Shown: piece by piece, positions 59,863 through 64,000 of the stretch | Layout: every line of letters starts with the position of its first letter | How positions within the stretch are numbered: position 1 is the first letter of the stretch | Origin: Aliiglaciecola lipolytica E3 | Lineage (GTDB): Bacteria; Pseudomonadota; Gammaproteobacteria; Enterobacterales; Alteromonadaceae | Assembly (NCBI RefSeq): GCF_000314975.1 | Contig: NZ_BAEN01000035.1 | Location: 1 to 64,000 of the forward strand | Direction: 5' to 3' | Length of the DNA stretch: 64,000 nt | The notes under the pieces: model-generated | Told to the model about the DNA's origin: nothing | Databases searched by the model: none | What the model saw: only the letters and a program-made list of their open reading frames with translations | Made by a program: the position numbers and the translations under genes

Positions 59863-61221
59863 TTATTGCTCATCAGTTGCGGTGTCATCGAACGAAGCCG
59901 GTAAATCGTATCGTCTAATCTGCATAATCATGCCAAACATTGGGTGATCAAAATAATGGACCTGTTGACTAATAACGCGACGTAATTGACTGAAAGGATA
60001 ACTTTGTAATCTATCGGGAGTAGGCAGTTCAGTCTGCACTTGTTTCTCTGAAGCTTGCTCTCTTAAATACAATGGAGTGTCAAATACCGGTGCACGAAAA
60101 TCCAAATTACTGTCGATGTGCAAATATGGCGTACGTTGAATATAACGTAGAAACACTTTGATATTACCGTCAAGCTCCCAAATATCTTCGAGCATGTCAG
60201 GATTCGAAGTCTGATCAGTGTGGACTTCTTCTACAGGATTTTTCACCGATTGCTTTTTGAACACATAACTGTCATCAGCTAACGCCAGTTTTATTTGTTC
60301 AATTAAATCTGGTTTGTTGATTGTTTGCTCATCCGAGCTGGCGTCTATAGCCGATAACGGGGCAATTTTATTTGGAGTTATTTCAACAGGGTTAATTGAG
60401 TCTTTTGCTAGCTGTTCGACTTTTTTATAACCATCTAAATTAAATTCTTTCCCATAATTTTTACCAGCAAATATATGCATCGGTAAGCCTTTATCTTGCC
60501 CAAATAAGGTTTGTTGACGCCAGCCCAAATGCAGCATGGTCGATAACCCTCTTTGGCGGTTAATGTCCTTCGCTAACTGACTAAGTTGTAAACTCTCTTG
60601 AGACAACAACTGAGTGCTACGTAAACCAGGTTTTTCCACTTGGCTTATTTGCGTGGGTACTTTTTCGATAAAAGGATGAATAGGCGTTTCATTCGGCAAT
60701 CGACACAAAAATTTCTCTGGCAAATCAACCGGCGCTAACAAAAATTGTTGTTGCCATATTTCTAAATAAATTGACGATTCGTTTGCTTCAACCAGTGTTT
60801 CTTGTTGTAACGGTAAATCTTCCGATAACTGGGTGAATTGTTCTTTATCAAAGGGCGTAAATAAACCGAACGAATCCTCTAAAATAACACTTGAACTAAG
60901 CTGTTTCTTTTCTTTAGCAAAACATAGCGGCAATCCAATGAAAGTCCCGTGCAAATCTGGATACAGGTAGGCATGCAAGTTTTTAAATGCGGCCTGATTT
61001 GTCACTAAATCGAGTTTTTCGGGGAATTTTTCAACAATTGATGCGGGATCAATATTGCGTTTGTAAACGATTAATTCGATATCAAACCACCATTCTTTCT
61101 CTTGACTAATTGCGCCAAAACTCACACTAAGTAATATTAACCAGACAAGCTTAGCCCGTATGGCTAATAAACTCGGCACTAGTGGATTGCATGAAATGCG
61201 TGAAATTACAGAATTCTTCAT
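59863..61221 (-). CDS. csiV: CsiV family periplasmic peptidoglycan-associated protein
   Basis: Homologue of the Vibrio CsiV protein, which activates PBP1a through the lipoprotein LpoA. The 452-residue protein has an N-terminal hydrophobic signal (about residues 24-38). The opening WWFDIELIVYKRNIDP, the mid-part LHLGWRQQTLFGQ and the C-terminal MIMQIRRYDLPA are the family features. The middle is low in conservation. It overlaps the mfd stop by four bases; csiV beside mfd is the usual order. Confidence 0.85.
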   Translation of the reverse strand: MKNSVISRISCNPLVPSLLAIRAKLVWLILLSVSFGAISQEKEWWFDIELIVYKRNIDPASIVEKFPEKLDLVTNQAAFKNLHAYLYPDLHGTFIGLPLCFAKEKKQLSSSVILEDSFGLFTPFDKEQFTQLSEDLPLQQETLVEANESSIYLEIWQQQFLLAPVDLPEKFLCRLPNETPIHPFIEKVPTQISQVEKPGLRSTQLLSQESLQLSQLAKDINRQRGLSTMLHLGWRQQTLFGQDKGLPMHIFAGKNYGKEFNLDGYKKVEQLAKDSINPVEITPNKIAPLSAIDASSDEQTINKPDLIEQIKLALADDSYVFKKQSVKNPVEEVHTDQTSNPDMLEDIWELDGNIKVFLRYIQRTPYLHIDSNLDFRAPVFDTPLYLREQASEKQVQTELPTPDRLQSYPFSQLRRVISQQVHYFDHPMFGMIMQIRRYDLPASFDDTATDEQ

Positions 61222-64000
61222 GCGGCTTTTACCTGTCGACTAAAATCATTTAATAAGTTTTCAATAACATCTATACTATTTTTGGCAGAATCATTGTTTA
61301 TAATCACTTTCAATTTTTCTGGGCCTTCTAATTTAAATTTATTTGGCTTGGTTTGGATTAAACGAATAATGTAGCCAGGCTCTACTTTTGTCGAGTCAGA
61401 GAACTCGATAACTGCGCCTTTGACAGTTGCATCGATTTTGTTTATCCCAACTTTTTTGGCCTGCAGTTTTAATTCCGCTATACGCACCAAGTTTTTGGCT
61501 GAGTCTGGCAATAAACCAAACCTGTCGATTAATTCAATTTGAAATTCTTTTATTTCAGTGAGATTTTTACATCCCGCCAGCTTTTTGTACAAGGATAATC
61601 TGGTGTTCACATCTGCGATATAATCTTCTGGCAACAAAGCCGGAATGCGAAGATCAATTTCTGTATGGGCAGATAAAGCTGCATCCAGACTTGGCTCTTT
61701 ACCTGCTTTTAATGCCTCAACCGCCTGTTCTAGCATATCCATATACAAGGAGAAGCCTACCGTCGCTATTTGACCGGATTGATCATCCCCCAATAGTTCA
61801 CCCGCACCACGAATTTCTAAATCATGTGTGGCAAGCGCAAAACCAGCGCCGAGATCTTCTAAGTTTGCAATTGCATCTAAACGCTTTTTAGCATCTTTGG
61901 TCATGCGTTTAGGGTGAGGCGTTAATAAATAAGCATAGGCTTGGTGATGCGAACGACCAACACGACCACGTAACTGATGCAGTTGTGCCAATCCTAAATG
62001 ATCTGCTCTGTCCATGATAATGGTATTTGCTGAAGGGACATCTATACCGGTTTCAATGATTGTAGTGCACACTAATACATTAAAGCGTTGATGATAAAAC
62101 TCGCTCATTACGCGTTCTAATTCGCGTTCGCGCATCTGACCGTGTCCAATACCAATTCGGGCTTCAGGCACAATTTCAGCAATCTCAGCAGCTGTTTTTT
62201 CAATACTATCTACTTCATTGTGCAAGAAATACACTTGTCCACCCCGCAATATTTCACGCATGATAGCTTCTCGTAGTAAATCTTTGCTACGCTGATGAAC
62301 AAAGGTTTTAATTGCCAAACGTTTGGCTGGTGGCGTAGCAATAATCGAAAGGTCACGCATGCCACTTAATGCCATATTTAGTGTTCTTGGAATTGGTGTG
62401 GCAGTCAGGGTTAGAATATCCACATCAGATCGCAACGCTTTGAACTTCTCTTTTTGACGTACACCGAAGCGATGCTCTTCGTCAATGATAACAAGACCTA
62501 GATCGTGATATTTCACGTCGTCTTGTAATAACTTGTGTGTGCCAATCACAATATCTACTTTGCCATTGGCAATCCCTTCAATTACTTGTTTTTGGTCCTT
62601 TCCGGTAACAAATCTCGAAAGCACCTCTATACGAAATGGACAATTGGCAAAGCGATCTTTAAAGTTTTCATAATGTTGTTGGGCAAGCAGGGTAGTAGGC
62701 ACCAAAATTGTAACTTGTTTTCCTTGATTGGCGGCCAAAAACGCGGCACGCATAGCCACTTCTGTTTTACCAAAACCGACGTCTCCGCATACCAGCCTAT
62801 CCATTGCGTTAGGGCTTCCCATATCCTGAATTACCGCGTTAATTGCCTGTAATTGATCGTCAGTTTCTTCAAATGGAAAGCTATCTGCAAATGCCTGATA
62901 TTCCGGCCAATCAATTTTATAGGCAAAACCGGGCTTGGCAGCTCTTCGAGCATATACATCTAACAACTGCGCTGCCACATCACGCACTTTTTCAGCGGCT
63001 TTTTTACGCGCTTTGCTCCATGCATCTGAACCCAAATTGTGCAATGGCGCATGATCTAAATCGCCACCGCTGTAGCGACTGATAAGGTGCAGTGAAGCAA
63101 CAGGTACGTACAACTTAGCTTCTTTGGCGTATTGAATGGTGAGGTACTCAGTGGTTAAGCCGCCGGCGTCTAAGGTTTGTAATCCTAAAAAGCGACCTAC
63201 ACCATGTTCTAAATGCACAACTGGTTGACCTTGGGTGAGTTCCGCTAAGTTACGAATTACCGCACTTTCATCGGTAGCTTGGCGCTTTTCACGCAGTCGC
63301 CGTTGACTAATTTTATGTCCCAGCAGTTGGGTTTCAGTGATAAGCGCTAGTTCGCAATCAGTTTCTAACAGTTGAAAGCTATTTTCAGCCAACCCGATTG
63401 CGATGCCAATGGGTTCATCACTGGATAAAAAAGCATGGATATTTTCAAACGCTTTAACCGGTATTTGTGCTTTTTGCAAAATATCTAAAAGGCTTTCACG
63501 ACGTCCTTGAGATTCGGCACAAAATAAAATTTTCATGCCTTTTTTCTGCCAGTTTTTAACCGATTCTTTCAAACTTGTCCAAGGAACTTTATGCTGGTGT
63601 TTAATCGCAATTTCACCTATGGCTTCTGTGGCAAAATTGATGCGACCGGCTTTTTCTTCCAATGGCTGGGCAGACAAGTTGATTCTTGGCCATTGCTTAA
63701 AACCAGCAAATAATTCTTCGTAACGCTGAAATATTTGTTGAGGGGCCAACAAAGGCCGTGCTGGATTATACCTGTGCTGTTCGTAACGTTCAGTCAAGTC
63801 TGTCCAATAGAACTCACAAGCAGAGGCAAGATCACCCGCGGTCATGATTAACGTGTTAGGGTGCAAATAATCAAATAAGGTGGCGGTGTGATCAAAAAAT
63901 AACGGCAAATAATATTCAATGCCACCGGGCATGATGCCTTTACTAACTTGGTAATAGATGGACTCTTTACTGTTGTTAGCTTCAAACGTATCTAAGTAGT
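61218..64000 (-). CDS. mfd: Transcription-repair coupling factor (3' part; runs off the window)
   Basis: SF2 translocase that removes stalled RNA polymerase and recruits UvrA. The visible 927 residues run from inside the UvrB-homology region, through the RNA-polymerase-interacting VVHLEHGVGRFLGL segment, Walker A (GDVGFGKTEVAMRAA), Walker B (IIDEEHRFGVRQ) and motif VI (QLRGRVGRSHHQAY), to the C-terminal TRCF domain. The frame is open to the window edge, upstream of the Met at 63932. About 230 N-terminal residues are missing by comparison with E. coli Mfd (1148). Confidence 0.97.
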   Translation of the reverse strand, partial: YLDTFEANNSKESIYYQVSKGIMPGGIEYYLPLFFDHTATLFDYLHPNTLIMTAGDLASACEFYWTDLTERYEQHRYNPARPLLAPQQIFQRYEELFAGFKQWPRINLSAQPLEEKAGRINFATEAIGEIAIKHQHKVPWTSLKESVKNWQKKGMKILFCAESQGRRESLLDILQKAQIPVKAFENIHAFLSSDEPIGIAIGLAENSFQLLETDCELALITETQLLGHKISQRRLREKRQATDESAVIRNLAELTQGQPVVHLEHGVGRFLGLQTLDAGGLTTEYLTIQYAKEAKLYVPVASLHLISRYSGGDLDHAPLHNLGSDAWSKARKKAAEKVRDVAAQLLDVYARRAAKPGFAYKIDWPEYQAFADSFPFEETDDQLQAINAVIQDMGSPNAMDRLVCGDVGFGKTEVAMRAAFLAANQGKQVTILVPTTLLAQQHYENFKDRFANCPFRIEVLSRFVTGKDQKQVIEGIANGKVDIVIGTHKLLQDDVKYHDLGLVIIDEEHRFGVRQKEKFKALRSDVDILTLTATPIPRTLNMALSGMRDLSIIATPPAKRLAIKTFVHQRSKDLLREAIMREILRGGQVYFLHNEVDSIEKTAAEIAEIVPEARIGIGHGQMRERELERVMSEFYHQRFNVLVCTTIIETGIDVPSANTIIMDRADHLGLAQLHQLRGRVGRSHHQAYAYLLTPHPKRMTKDAKKRLDAIANLEDLGAGFALATHDLEIRGAGELLGDDQSGQIATVGFSLYMDMLEQAVEALKAGKEPSLDAALSAHTEIDLRIPALLPEDYIADVNTRLSLYKKLAGCKNLTEIKEFQIELIDRFGLLPDSAKNLVRIAELKLQAKKVGINKIDATVKGAVIEFSDSTKVEPGYIIRLIQTKPNKFKLEGPEKLKVIINNDSAKNSIDVIENLLNDFSRQVKAA

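Overview
The window is a chromosomal segment of an AT-rich gammaproteobacterium. Gene content and order (adk next to a MAPEG gene, an eight-gene hisG-D-C-B-H-A-F-IE operon behind a peptide-coding attenuator, thrS-infC-rpmI-rplT, pheS-pheT-ihfA, mfd next to csiV) and the protein sequences suggest a marine Alteromonadales member near Glaciecola/Paraglaciecola. That placement is by recognition, not by a search.

Layout. 0.1-5.4 kb: AI-2E/PerM-type permease, adk, MAPEG protein, small heat-shock protein, signal peptidase I, an aspartate racemase homologue and a SIMPL protein. 5.5-13 kb: the complete histidine operon on the minus strand, with a leader peptide containing three consecutive His codons and a set of mutually exclusive hairpins. 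13.2-22.1 kb: LysR regulator, DUF2855 protein, and a tightly overlapping minus-strand run (ACT protein, EIIA-like protein, ArsC/YffB-like protein, dapE, M15 peptidase, DUF2897, formyltransferase-like protein), then VOC and patatin-like proteins.

22.25-32.33 kb: a 10-kb element inserted in the 3' end of an intact tRNA-Val(GAC). It is bounded by 50-bp perfect direct repeats and carries a P4-type integrase, an AlpA-like regulator, replication/regulation candidates, an RHH regulator with a two-operator divergent promoter, a repeat-rich candidate origin, and an HK97-type capsid, protease, portal and TerS module. No large terminase, tail or lysis gene is recognisable. This is the layout expected of a phage satellite (capsid-encoding, PICI-like), and it is the most interesting part of the window.

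32.5-38.4 kb: two small genes of unknown function behind a perfect Fur box, then an Anbu (bacterial proteasome homologue) locus with a zinc-peptidase-like protein, a circularly permuted ATP-grasp protein and an alpha-E protein, then a small entericidin-like lipoprotein. 38.6-42.7 kb: a small gene whose start abuts a consensus LexA box, a DUF3080 lipoprotein, a CPXCG protein, a pteridine-reductase-like SDR, a fructosamine-kinase-like protein and a START protein. 42.8-52.4 kb: the translation operons and a Fur-box feoAB pair. 52.5-64 kb: an FnIII lipoprotein with a beta-helix polysaccharide enzyme, a sugar MFS transporter, nagZ, a DASS transporter, a cobalamin adenosyltransferase, csiV and the 3' four-fifths of mfd, which runs off the right edge.

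Most of the window is ordinary core genome. Accessory content is concentrated in the tRNA-Val element and, less clearly, in the Fur and SOS small genes.
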